Shown here: in pieces, positions 34,628 through 43,300 of the stretch
Position numbering within the stretch: the stretch's first letter is position 1
How the letters are laid out: each line of letters opens with the position of its first letter
Source of the DNA: Streptomyces dioscori
GTDB lineage: Bacteria; Actinomycetota; Actinomycetes; Streptomycetales; Streptomycetaceae
Assembly: GCF_003024195.1 (NCBI RefSeq)
Contig: NZ_KZ679053.1
Location: 62,001 to 126,000, forward strand
Direction: 5' to 3'
Length of the DNA stretch: 64,000 bases
Program-made: the position numbers and the translations under genes
The notes under the pieces: model-generated
Seen by the model: the letters and a program-made list of their open reading frames with translations, nothing else
Told to the model about the DNA's origin: nothing
Databases searched by the model: none

Positions 34628-34687
34628 AGAACGTTCTGTATTGACAATCTTCGTGGCCGACGGCATTCTAAGAGAACAGAATGTTCT
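34628..34687 (+). promoter_or_regulatory. Paired operators, molybdopterin oxidoreductase promoter
   Basis: AGAACGTTCT at 34628-34637 leads into TTGACA at 34641-34646, with ATTCTAA near 34664-34670 as a -10 candidate. The second site, AGAATGTTCT at 34678-34687, has one change from the consensus. Centres are 50 bp apart. The message would have a leader of about 185 bases before GTG 34864, in which no gene is seen. Confidence 0.68.
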
Positions 34688-34863
34688 TTCTTCTGGCGGG
34701 TTCGGGCTTGTTCCGTCCCGGCGTCGGCCTCCCGGAGATGCGGCGAAGCCGACCACCGGTATCCAGGGCTGAGCGCGAAGCGCCTGCGGGGGAGACGTCG
34801 GCGGTACATGGCGACGGCGACGATCCGACGGCCTTGGTCCAGCGAACTCATAGGAGTTGGTGC

Positions 34864-35589
34864 GTGAACTCTGAACGACCCGAGAAGCGAGGCACCCCTG
34901 TGGGCAGGCGCGTCTTTCTCGGCACCCTTGGTCTCGGAGCGCTGGGCGTCTACGCCGCACCAACCCTGCAACGTGGCACCGAAGCATTTCTGGCCGGTGC
35001 CTCACAGCTGGACCCATCCGGCCTGACCGGTCTGTTGCCCAACGGCGGCGGCTTCCGCTACTACTCCGTGACCACCTCGGTACCGCACAAGGACGCCACG
35101 AACTACCGGCTGACCGTCGACGGCCTGGTGGACCACCCGACGACCTACACGCTCGACGACCTGCGCGCCCTTCCGCAGACCCGGATGGTCAAGGACATCC
35201 AGTGCGTCACCGGCTGGCGGGTCCCTCAAACTCCCTTCGAGGGGGTGCGGCTGTCCCACCTGCTGGACGCCGCCGGCGTGCGCGGCTCGGCGGGCGCCGT
35301 CCGCTTCACCTGCTTCGACGGCGCCTACTCCGAGAGCCTCACCCTGGAGCAGGCCCGCCGCTCCGACGTCCTGGTGGCGCTGCGCATGCAGGACGAGGAC
35401 ATCAGCCATGCCCACGGGGGCCCGGTCCGCCTGTACGTGGCACCGATGTACTTCTACAAGTCCGCCAAGTGGCTGTCCGGCATCACCGTCACCGAGTACG
35501 TCAAGCCCGGCTACTGGGAGGACCTCGGCTACGACGTCGACGCCTGGGTCGGCAAGTCGAACGGGCGGGACGATGACCCCACGAGCTGA
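34864..35589 (+). CDS. Molybdopterin-dependent oxidoreductase (sulfite oxidase/MsrP-like), Tat exported
   Basis: A 241-residue protein of the sulfite-oxidase-fold family. The molybdenum-binding cysteine is Cys114 in DIQCVTGWRVP, and later blocks (GGPVRLYVAPMYFYKSAKW) fit the family. The N terminus has RRVFLGTLGLGALG, a twin-arginine-type signal, so the enzyme acts outside the membrane. Small members such as MsrP repair oxidised methionine in exported proteins, which fits the stress context, but other substrates are possible. GTG 34864 with AGGAG eight bases upstream is the start. It overlaps the cytochrome gene by 17 bases, suggesting a two-protein complex. Confidence 0.84.
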   Translation: MNSERPEKRGTPVGRRVFLGTLGLGALGVYAAPTLQRGTEAFLAGASQLDPSGLTGLLPNGGGFRYYSVTTSVPHKDATNYRLTVDGLVDHPTTYTLDDLRALPQTRMVKDIQCVTGWRVPQTPFEGVRLSHLLDAAGVRGSAGAVRFTCFDGAYSESLTLEQARRSDVLVALRMQDEDISHAHGGPVRLYVAPMYFYKSAKWLSGITVTEYVKPGYWEDLGYDVDAWVGKSNGRDDDPTS

Positions 35590-36217
35590 GGCGCACACTC
35601 CGCCGCCCGCCGAGCTCCGCCGGTTCGGGCCCGCGCAGCGCTGGGTGCACCGTGCGACGGCCCTGCTGACGGGCGTGTGTGTGGTGACGGCGTCCTTCCT
35701 CTACATCCCGGTGCTCGCGGAGATGGTCGGACGCCGCAATCTGGTGGTCCGCGTTCATGAGTGGTCGGGGCTTGCCCTTCCGATCCCCGTCCTGGTGGGC
35801 CTGTTCTCCCGGCACTTCCGCGCTGACCTCGGGCATCTCAACCGCTTCGGGCCGCACGACAAGGTCTGGCTGCGCGCGGTCCTGCGCCGCGACAAGCGCT
35901 ACTCGTCCCGGCCGGCGGCCAAGTTCAACGCCGGACAGAAGATCTACGCGAACTGGATCGCCGGTGCGACGCTGGTGATGCTCGGCACGGGCCTGATCAT
36001 GTGGTTCACCCATCTCACCCCGATCACGTGGCGCACCAGTGCGACTTTCGTCCACGACTGGCTCGCCCTGACCATCGGGATCGTCCTGGCCGGACACATC
36101 GGCATGGCCATGGGGGACCCGGAGGCACGCGCCGGCCTGCGTACAGGCACGGTCGACCCCCAATGGGCGAAGCGCAGGCATCCGTTGTGGCGCCCAGGGT
36201 CTAAAAGGATGCGTTGA
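35573..36217 (+). CDS. Membrane cytochrome b, electron donor of the molybdoenzyme
   Basis: A 214-residue protein with four or more transmembrane helices. Histidines for heme b appear at WVHRATALL, VRVHEWSG and FVHDWLAL/GHIGMAMG, resembling the formate-dehydrogenase gamma/cytochrome b561-type family rather than MsrQ. It should pass electrons from the quinone pool to the exported molybdoenzyme. ATG 35573 lies within the end of the preceding gene, so translation is coupled. A terminator follows at 36247. Confidence 0.78.
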   Translation: MTPRAEAHTPPPAELRRFGPAQRWVHRATALLTGVCVVTASFLYIPVLAEMVGRRNLVVRVHEWSGLALPIPVLVGLFSRHFRADLGHLNRFGPHDKVWLRAVLRRDKRYSSRPAAKFNAGQKIYANWIAGATLVMLGTGLIMWFTHLTPITWRTSATFVHDWLALTIGIVLAGHIGMAMGDPEARAGLRTGTVDPQWAKRRHPLWRPGSKRMR

Positions 36218-36246
36218 CCAGCGCAGCGAATGCCCGGGTGGCAAGC

Positions 36247-36289
36247 GGGCACCAAGGGACGCACTCCTTGTTCGCATCCCCTGGTGCCC
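36247..36289. terminator. Bidirectional terminator between convergent genes
   Basis: GGGCACCAAGGGA at 36247-36259 pairs with TCCCCTGGTGCCC at 36277-36289 in 12 of 13 positions, with a 17-base loop. It lies between the cytochrome b gene and the leftward anti-sigma-type ATPase gene. Confidence 0.68.
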
Positions 36290-36290
36290 G

Positions 36291-36695
36291 TTACCGCTGC
36301 CCCGTCAGGAAGGCGGCCCAGGTGCGGTAGCCGTCTTCACTCACGCCCCAGCTGTCCGCAAGGCTCGCGACGATCATGAGGCCCCGCCCCCGCGGGTCCT
36401 CGTCCTGAGCCCATGACACCCGGGCAGGTGCCGGATTGGAGTCAGAGACTTCGATCCTCACCTCGTCGGCCGTCTCCGTGATGCGCAGCCCGACCCGGCC
36501 GAGGCCATGCTCGATCGCGTTCGACACCAGTTCGGACACGACCAGCCGCATGTCATCGGCGAGTGACGGGTCCAGGTCCCACAGCCGCATGATCGCGAAT
36601 GCGGCGTTTCGGGCCTGCGGGACGTGGACGAGATCCGGAGGGATCGCGGTCTCGAAGGCCCGCCGGGGTGGCGTAAGGATCATGGTGGGGGACAT
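36291..36695 (-). CDS. ATP-binding anti-sigma-factor-type protein (HATPase_c_2)
   Basis: A 134-residue GHKL ATPase of the RsbW/SpoIIAB-like kind abundant in Streptomyces. The N-box is ELVSNAIEHGLG and the G-box DPRGRGLMIV. Such proteins bind ATP and hold a sigma factor or serve signalling; there is no sigma or anti-sigma antagonist gene beside it, so the partner is unknown. ATG 36695 has GAGGATCC upstream; the start could also be the internal ATG at 36683. No stress operator is near, so it is probably not part of the regulon. Confidence 0.82.
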   Translation of the reverse strand: MSPTMILTPPRRAFETAIPPDLVHVPQARNAAFAIMRLWDLDPSLADDMRLVVSELVSNAIEHGLGRVGLRITETADEVRIEVSDSNPAPARVSWAQDEDPRGRGLMIVASLADSWGVSEDGYRTWAAFLTGQR

Positions 36696-36906
36696 GGTGG
36701 ATCCTCTCGTTCCTCGGGCCGCCGAGGTGTGGGCGCCAGTTTCGATCCGGTGTCCAGCCGGTCAAGTGATGTATGTAACGTTCACTATACGGCTGGGAGA
36801 AGCTGGGCGCCAGTGCCCCTAGGGCTACAAAAAGGGAAAAATCGTCCACATCCTGTCCTGCTCGACATGCTGCCCTGCCCGACGGGACCGCAGGTGCGCC
36901 GGCGCC

Positions 36907-37839
36907 TCAGTACGGGCGGTCGCCGATGATCGTGACGCGTTCCATCAGCCGGAAGTCGGGGAAGTAGTCGCTGACCGCGTAATGCTGGGTCGCCCGGTTG
37001 TCCCAGAAGGCCACCGAGCCCGGCTCCCAGCGGAAGCGCACCTGGTACTCCGGGAGCGTCGCCTGGCGGAACAGCAGGTCGAGCAGATCCTGGCTCCGAC
37101 TCGGTGCCAACCCCACGATGGCGCTGGTGAACACCGGATTGACGTAGAGGAGTTTGCGGCCGGTCTCGGGGTGCGTGCGCACCACGGGGTGTTCCACCGG
37201 CTGGAATCGGGCGCGTGCTTCGCGCATGTTCTTCGCCACCTCGTCCGCGGCTTCCCCGGTCACCGTGGGAATTTCATGCAGCGCGCTCAGACCGTCGATC
37301 AGTTCGCGGACGTCCTCGGGGAGCCCCTGGTAAGCCGCGTGCATGTCCGCCCACAAGGTGTCTCCACCGAGTGCGGGGACCGTGACGGCGCGCAGCATGG
37401 AGCCCAGCGGCGGTGTAGGGCTGAAGCTGACGTCGCTGTGCCAGATGTTCTCGGTTCCGGGGCGTGCTCCGTCGTGTTCCAGTCGCACCACCTCGGGGAT
37501 CTCGGCCTTGGGCAGGAAGGGGTGATCTTCGAGTTCGCCCCAGTGCCGGGCCACGTCGGCGTGCTCCCGGGCGGTGAGTTCTTGCCCGCGGAAGAACAGC
37601 ACCTTCCACTCCAGCAGCGCCCGCTTGAGCTCGGCGAGCACCTCGGGAGCCAGTTCCTCGGCGAGGTCGACGCCGCGGACCTCGGCACCGATCAGGAGGG
37701 ACTGCGGAATCAGGGAAAGGTGCCGGTACGGTTCGCCGGCGCCCTTTGGGCGGAACTCCCGTCCGACCATGGACGGACGCAGCGCTCGCGCCGAGCGGGC
37801 GAATCCGGTCCGTTCGCGCTGTTCGGTCCCAGAGGTCAT
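36907..37839 (-). CDS. TauD/TfdA-family Fe(II)/2-oxoglutarate dioxygenase
   Basis: A 310-residue non-heme iron dioxygenase. Iron ligands are His134 and Asp136 in NIWHSDVSF and the distal His286 in TQHYAVSD, with the 2-oxoglutarate-binding arginine shortly after in RLMERV. Length is normal. Family members oxidise taurine, sulfonates, sulfates, carbamates or other small acids, so the substrate is not known. It is one base downstream of the MFS gene in the same direction, and the pair lies opposite a TetR gene, suggesting inducible use or detoxification of one compound. Confidence 0.87.
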   Translation of the reverse strand: MTSGTEQRERTGFARSARALRPSMVGREFRPKGAGEPYRHLSLIPQSLLIGAEVRGVDLAEELAPEVLAELKRALLEWKVLFFRGQELTAREHADVARHWGELEDHPFLPKAEIPEVVRLEHDGARPGTENIWHSDVSFSPTPPLGSMLRAVTVPALGGDTLWADMHAAYQGLPEDVRELIDGLSALHEIPTVTGEAADEVAKNMREARARFQPVEHPVVRTHPETGRKLLYVNPVFTSAIVGLAPSRSQDLLDLLFRQATLPEYQVRFRWEPGSVAFWDNRATQHYAVSDYFPDFRLMERVTIIGDRPY

Positions 37840-37840
37840 G

Positions 37841-39337
37841 TCAGATCATCTCCTTGGTGGTGGATCCGCTGCCCGCGGGTTCAGTCGCGGGCGCGTCGGT
37901 ACGAGAGGTGGCGGCACCGCCGGTTGCGGGGGAGCGGCCGTGACGCATGCGCCAGGTGGTCAGAAGGGCCAGCAGTGCGGCGGCCGCGGCGCAGGTGAAG
38001 GCCAGCCGGTAGCCGCTGCCCGCGAAGACCGAACCGGTCGGGCCGACCGGGTAGCGGGTGCGTACGGAGGCCAGGGCCGATGCCCCGGCTGCCGCTCCCA
38101 GCTGGTTGGCGACCGCGATCAACGCCGCGCCGGTGGCGGCTCGTTCGTCGGGCACGGCCTCGGTGATGAGGTTGGCGAACGATGCGTAGGCGAGTCCGGT
38201 GCCCAGACCGAACACGAGGCTGATGAACAGGACGGCGCCGCGTTGCCCGGGCAGCGCGGCGAAGCCGAGCGCCCCGATCGCCACCAGCGCTTGCGCCGTC
38301 AGTGCCGTGCTTCGCGGGCCGCGGCGCCGGGCCATATACCCGCCCAGGGGTCCACCGGCGAGCGAGCCGAGTCCCAGAGTGAAGGTCCAGCCGGCCGCGG
38401 CCAGCGCGGACAGACCGAACGCGTAGCCGAGCCCGGTCTGGCGCGGGGTCTGCAACAGCTGGGCCAACAGATAGGCGGCGGCGGACGTGCCGGCCGTGGT
38501 GAGTACGGCCGAGAGCAGTGTGCCCCGCACCGCCGGAGCGGTGAGCAGGCCGAGGTCGACGGCCGGGTGGGCTCTGTTTCTTTCGCGTCGCCAGAAGCCG
38601 AGGGCCAAGAGCAACGCGGAGGAAAGCGCCCCCACGGCGCCGGGCGACGCCCAGCCCGAGCGCACGGCGGCGCCCACGCCCCCTACCAGTGCCGCCGCTG
38701 CCAGGCCGAGCAGAAGCGCTCCCAGGACATCGAGCCGCCGGTGTTCGGAATTCGCCGTGTCGTCCGGGCGCCGATCGTCAGGCAGTGCCACTGCGCCGAG
38801 TGGCAGCACCAGCGCGCTCAGCAGGAAGAGGAACCAGAACACGCCGTGGTAGCCGTAGCGGTCCACCAGAGCACCGCCGAGGAAGGGCGCGATGATCCCG
38901 CTGATCCCGATCCCACTCGAAACGATGCCCAGGGCGACCGGCACTCGATGGCGGGGAAAGGCGTCTCGGACCATCGCGTAGGCAACCGCCAGTGCACCGC
39001 CGACGGCGCCCTGCAGGAGTCGGCCGAAGAGCAGCAGCGGCAGCGATGTGGCCACCGCGCACAGCAGCGACCCGGCCGCGAAGAGGGTCCCGGAATACAG
39101 CAGTACCCGCTTCTTGCCCACCACGTCGGCAATGCGCCCCAGCAGTGGGATGCACACCACGGCGGCGAGGCTCACCGTGCCGGTGACCGCGTCGGCTCCC
39201 GCACTGCCGAAGGACTGCGCGAGGGACCTGGCCGCCGGGTAGACCAGGCTCACTTCCAGCGGGGCGGTCTCTGTGAGCAGGACGAGCACGGCAAGGATGC
39301 CCAGTTGCCGGACCCGGGAGTCGGTGGGAGGGGTCAT
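37841..39337 (-). CDS. MFS transporter, DHA2-type drug or metabolite exporter
   Basis: A 498-residue protein with about 14 hydrophobic segments typical of EmrB/QacA. The loop motif GRIADVVGKKR and the export motif GGALAVAYAMVRD region fit. ATG 39337 is chosen because a longer frame adds a basic tail without a ribosome site. It is the first gene of the MFS-TauD pair and lies opposite the TetR gene at 39509, whose product probably represses it. Confidence 0.85.
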   Translation of the reverse strand: MTPPTDSRVRQLGILAVLVLLTETAPLEVSLVYPAARSLAQSFGSAGADAVTGTVSLAAVVCIPLLGRIADVVGKKRVLLYSGTLFAAGSLLCAVATSLPLLLFGRLLQGAVGGALAVAYAMVRDAFPRHRVPVALGIVSSGIGISGIIAPFLGGALVDRYGYHGVFWFLFLLSALVLPLGAVALPDDRRPDDTANSEHRRLDVLGALLLGLAAAALVGGVGAAVRSGWASPGAVGALSSALLLALGFWRRERNRAHPAVDLGLLTAPAVRGTLLSAVLTTAGTSAAAYLLAQLLQTPRQTGLGYAFGLSALAAAGWTFTLGLGSLAGGPLGGYMARRRGPRSTALTAQALVAIGALGFAALPGQRGAVLFISLVFGLGTGLAYASFANLITEAVPDERAATGAALIAVANQLGAAAGASALASVRTRYPVGPTGSVFAGSGYRLAFTCAAAAALLALLTTWRMRHGRSPATGGAATSRTDAPATEPAGSGSTTKEMI

Positions 39338-39508
39338 CGACGGATGCCTGCTTTCGTGAAGGGACGGGGATGGCGGCTGCCCCACGAGCGATTAACTCAC
39401 GTGGGTCAGAAGTGGTTCATGTACGCCGTATTGCAAGTTCATGTCCTTACGCGACCGCGCATCTGGTGCAGATTTCCGGCAGGCGGCGACGGCGGTGATA
39501 ATTCGCCC

Positions 39509-40255
39509 ATGACCTCGTCCACTCCGGAACAGCGTTCCAGGCCGGCCCCGGCGCCCCGCGCCGACGGAACGCGGTTGGCGATCATCGAGTGTGCCGAGCG
39601 GCTGTACGCCGAGCGTGGGGTGAACGGCGTCTCTCTGCGGGAGATCGGCGCTGCCGCAGGGCAACGCAACACCGGCGCCGTGCGGTACCACTTCGGTTCC
39701 AAGGCAGGTCTGCTGTCGGCGGTCTTCGAGCATCGGATGAGCCCGGCCAACGGGCTTCGTGAGCGGATGCTGGCGGCAGCCGACGCGGAGGGACGCGGAA
39801 TGGACCCGCGGACGCTGGTGGAGGCGCTGGTACTGCCGTTGGCCGAGCTCCTCGGCGAGCCGGGCCGGCCGAGCTGGTACGCACGCTTCCTCGCCCAGAC
39901 AGCCGCCGATCCCGTGCTGGCCAACGCGGTCGGGTACCGTCCTGACTCCCCGTGGACCAGCGGAGCGGTCAAAACGGAGCAGCGCATCCTGCGCCATCTG
40001 CGCCGTCTGCCTGAGCGTCTGCGTCGCCAGCGCTTCCTGCTGCTGGTCGGTTTCTTCACTCACGCCTTGGCCGACTGGGAGGCCCAGCTCTCAGTCGGGC
40101 CCGACCATCTGACGAGCAGACAGGAACTGGTCGAGCATGTGATCGCTCTGGGAGCCGCCATGCTCGCCGTGGACAGCCCTCAGACAGCGGACACCGCCGG
40201 CACTGTCGGCGCGCCGTGCATGGAACGGCCGGAGTACGAGACCGGGACAGTCTGA
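39509..40255 (+). CDS. TetR family regulator, divergent from the MFS-TauD operon
   Basis: A 248-residue TetR protein: helix-turn-helix LREIGAAAGQRNTGAVRYHF near residues 45-65, then a ligand domain with PWTSGAVKTEQRILR. The N terminus is proline- and alanine-rich. ATG 39509 begins the protein; the upstream frame runs far into the neighbouring gene on the other strand and is not coding. It is separated by 170 bases from the MFS gene, where CACGTG (inside CTCACGTGGGT near 39398) and a direct repeat GTTCATGT are seen. Likely repressor of the transporter and dioxygenase. Confidence 0.86.
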   Translation: MTSSTPEQRSRPAPAPRADGTRLAIIECAERLYAERGVNGVSLREIGAAAGQRNTGAVRYHFGSKAGLLSAVFEHRMSPANGLRERMLAAADAEGRGMDPRTLVEALVLPLAELLGEPGRPSWYARFLAQTAADPVLANAVGYRPDSPWTSGAVKTEQRILRHLRRLPERLRRQRFLLLVGFFTHALADWEAQLSVGPDHLTSRQELVEHVIALGAAMLAVDSPQTADTAGTVGAPCMERPEYETGTV

Positions 40256-40264
40256 CGGCGTCAC

Positions 40265-40281
40265 CGCCCGCATCACGGGCG
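40265..40281. terminator. Short hairpin between convergent TetR and PKS genes
   Basis: CGCCCG at 40265-40270 and CGGGCG at 40276-40281 form a six-base stem with a five-base loop, in the 50-base gap between the two convergent stops. It is a weak candidate for a shared terminator. Confidence 0.4.
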
Positions 40282-40305
40282 TGCGCCCGGCTGGGCGAAG
40301 TACGG

Positions 40306-43300
40306 TCACTCGTCGCCCCCCTCACGTACAAGGGACTTGATCCACGCGCTGACGGCGGCGGCCGTGGTCTGGGAGTGCTGCTGCCACAATGAGAAGTGGT
40401 CGCCGGGGACGTCGACTTGGGTGTGGGGAAGGGGCCACGAGGTACGCCATTCCTCGCCGTGAACGTGCCGGGCCATTGCAGTGGTCGGCGCGGTGGCGCG
40501 CACCAGCAGGGTGGGTGCGCCGACCGGCTGCGGCTGCCAGTTGAGGAACATGCGCGTATACGCCCCCAATGCCGCGACACCTGCGTCCTCGTCGCCCGTG
40601 AACGCGTGCCCGCCCAAGTGCGGTGCGATGACTGCAGGCAGCGACAGCAGCCACTCCTTGTCACTGTTGCCGTCGTGGATGAGGTAGGTGTCCAGCAGCA
40701 CCTGCCCGGCGGGAGCCACACCCATGGCCTCAAGGCGCTGGGTGACGGCCTGCGCGACCGCGCCGCCCGTGCTGGCGCCGACGGTCACGAAGCGCCGTTC
40801 GCCCAGGTGCCGCAGCAGCGAGTCGGCGTGCGTGAGGGCAAGCGTCTCCACGTCGGCCGGCAGTTCGTTGCCCGCACCGACTCCGGGGTGCGGAAACTCG
40901 AAGACGTCCCACTCGCCCTCAAAACAGGCATGGAAGCGGGCGAATTCGCCGCCGGGGGCGGCGAGGGTCGGCTGGATGCCCGGGAAGAAGACGAGTACCG
41001 GGCGTTCGCCGGGTCCGGTCGCGCGCCGCACCGGTGGCAGTGCGTGCCGTCGGCTGTCGACCGCCTGATAGGTCGGGACGGCCCAGGACGCGGTGACGAG
41101 CATCTGCATCGCGTCGATCACCCGGCCTGCTTCGCAGACTTGCCGGTAAAGGGAGGACAGGGTCTGCGCGGGCCGCCCCGTCGGCTGCCCGATGCGTCTT
41201 GGGGTCGTGGGCAGATCGTCCTCAAGCAGACCGAGTACGTAACGGGCCAGATCCTGTGGTGTCGGATGCTCGAAGACCACAGTGGCGGGGAGCCTGAGCC
41301 GCAGCGCCACGCTCAGCCGATTACGGAGCTGTACCGCCGTCAGAGAGTCGAGACCCAGCTCGATGTATGACCTGCCCGGTGGGAACGAGGCGGCGTCCGG
41401 GTAACCGAGTACGTGCGCCACATCAGCATTGAGCAACTCCACCAGGGTGTTCAGACGCTGTGCGGGTGACACTTCGGCCAGCAGGCTGCGCCAGCTGCCA
41501 GGCTGTTCCCGTCCGCCCGGGTTCGGGTGGCCGCCTTGGGGCGGAGATGCGGCAGGACGCACCAGATCCCGCAGGAGCGGCGGCACATGTGTCCGGGCGG
41601 AACGGAGGGCGGCCCGGTCCAGCAGGGCCGGAACCACCACGGGCTCGCTCGTACGAAGCGCCGCGTCGAACAGGGCGAGCCCTTGATCCACGGTGAGTGG
41701 CCGAAGCGCGTCCGACGTCAGCCGGGGCGCGGCGGTCATCCCGCTTTCCGTGCTCCAGGGCCCCCAGGCCAGCGAGAGGGCAGGCAACCCCAGCCGGGTG
41801 CGGTGGCGGGCCAGGGCGTCGAGGAAAGAGTTCGCCGCGGCGTAGTTCGCCTGGCCCGCGCGGCCCAGCAGGCCGGACACGGAGGAGAACAGGATGAAAG
41901 CCGACAGGTCCAGATCCTTGGTCAGTTCGTGCAGATACCACGCCGCGTCTGCCTTCGGACGGAGCACCGTCGCCATGCGTTGCGGTGTGAGGGATGCCAG
42001 AACACCGTCGTCCAGTACCCCAGCGGCATGCACCACGCCGGTCAGGGCCGGTCCGTACTCGCTGATGGCATCGGCCAGCGCTGCCCGGTCGGTGACGTCA
42101 CAGGCGATGATGCGAACCTTGGCGCCCAGTTCCACCAACTCGGAGTGCAGTGCTGCGGCGCCCGGTGCTCCGGGTCCGCGGCGTCCGATCAGCACCAGGC
42201 GGCGCACGCCGTATGACGCCACGAGGTGTCTGGCGAGTTCTGCACCGAGGGCGCCGGTACCGCCGGTGATCAACAGCGTGCCCTCCGGGCGGAATGCCAC
42301 AGGTGTACCTTCGGCGGCGGACCGTGCCAGGCGCGGCACCGTCAAACGCCCCTCGCGAATGGCGAGTTGCGGTTCTCCCGAGGCGACGGCCGCGGTTAGC
42401 TGCCGCAGTGATGCCGGTCGCTCGTCCACATCGACGAGCACGATCTGTCCCGGCAGCTCCGACTGGGCCGCGCGCACCAGTCCCCACACCGCGGCTCCCG
42501 CTGTGTCCGGCGCAGCTGTCGTGGAGGTGGCGTTGCGTGTGACGACCACCAACTGGGAGCCCGCCGTCCGCGGATCGTGCTGCCAGCTCTGGAGAGCGCG
42601 GTGCACTTTGTCGGTCAGCTGGTGCAGGGCGGTGAGGGGGTCGGCGTCCCCCGCGGGTCCGGCCGCCGTGACGACTACGGTGTGCGGATCGGGGGCAGGG
42701 GGGAACGCCGGCTCGGGGAGCGCCCCTGACAGGTCCAGTCCGTCGTCCGAGGTGTCGTCCAGGAGGGCCCAGCGTGAGGTGTCCGCGGAATGTCCCCCTG
42801 CTACGACTGTCCACTCGGGGAGCAACAAGGCTTGCTGGGCCAAGCCGCCACCGGCGGTGGGCAGTTCGCGGGTCGCCATGGAGCCGATGTGGGCCACCGG
42901 ACTGCCATCGGGGGTTTCGAGAGTTGCTGTGACCGTGTCCGCGGCCGCACCGGGTGAGATCCGTACCCGGACCTCTGTGGGACCTGTCGTGCCGGGCTGG
43001 AAGCCGTTCCACGAGAAGGGAACGCGGATGGCTGCATCGGCTGCCGTCCCGGTGAGCAGGGGAGCGTGCAGTGCCGCGTCCAGCAGGGCGGGATGGATCC
43101 CGTAGCCGCCAGCTGCGGTCCGTTCCGCTTCCGGCAGCCGGGCCTCGACGAACAGTTCGTCGGCCCGCCGCCACATCGCCCGTACGCACCGGAAGGCGGG
43201 ACCGTAGGCGAGGCCCGTGTCCGCGAGTGTGTCGTAGGCGTCGGCGAGGTCGATCTCGGTAGCGCCCTCCGGAGGCCACACCGATTCCTTGGTCGCCACG

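Noticed and set aside
37574..39508. Long N-terminal extension of the TetR protein encoded from 39509
   Set aside because: The extension is antisense to the MFS and TauD genes and not protein-like, while the TetR fold begins just after ATG 39509.
41900..43000. An enoylreductase domain between DH and KR of the synthase
   Set aside because: The segment lacks the ER nucleotide-binding motif and has the size of the structural part that normally precedes a KR.
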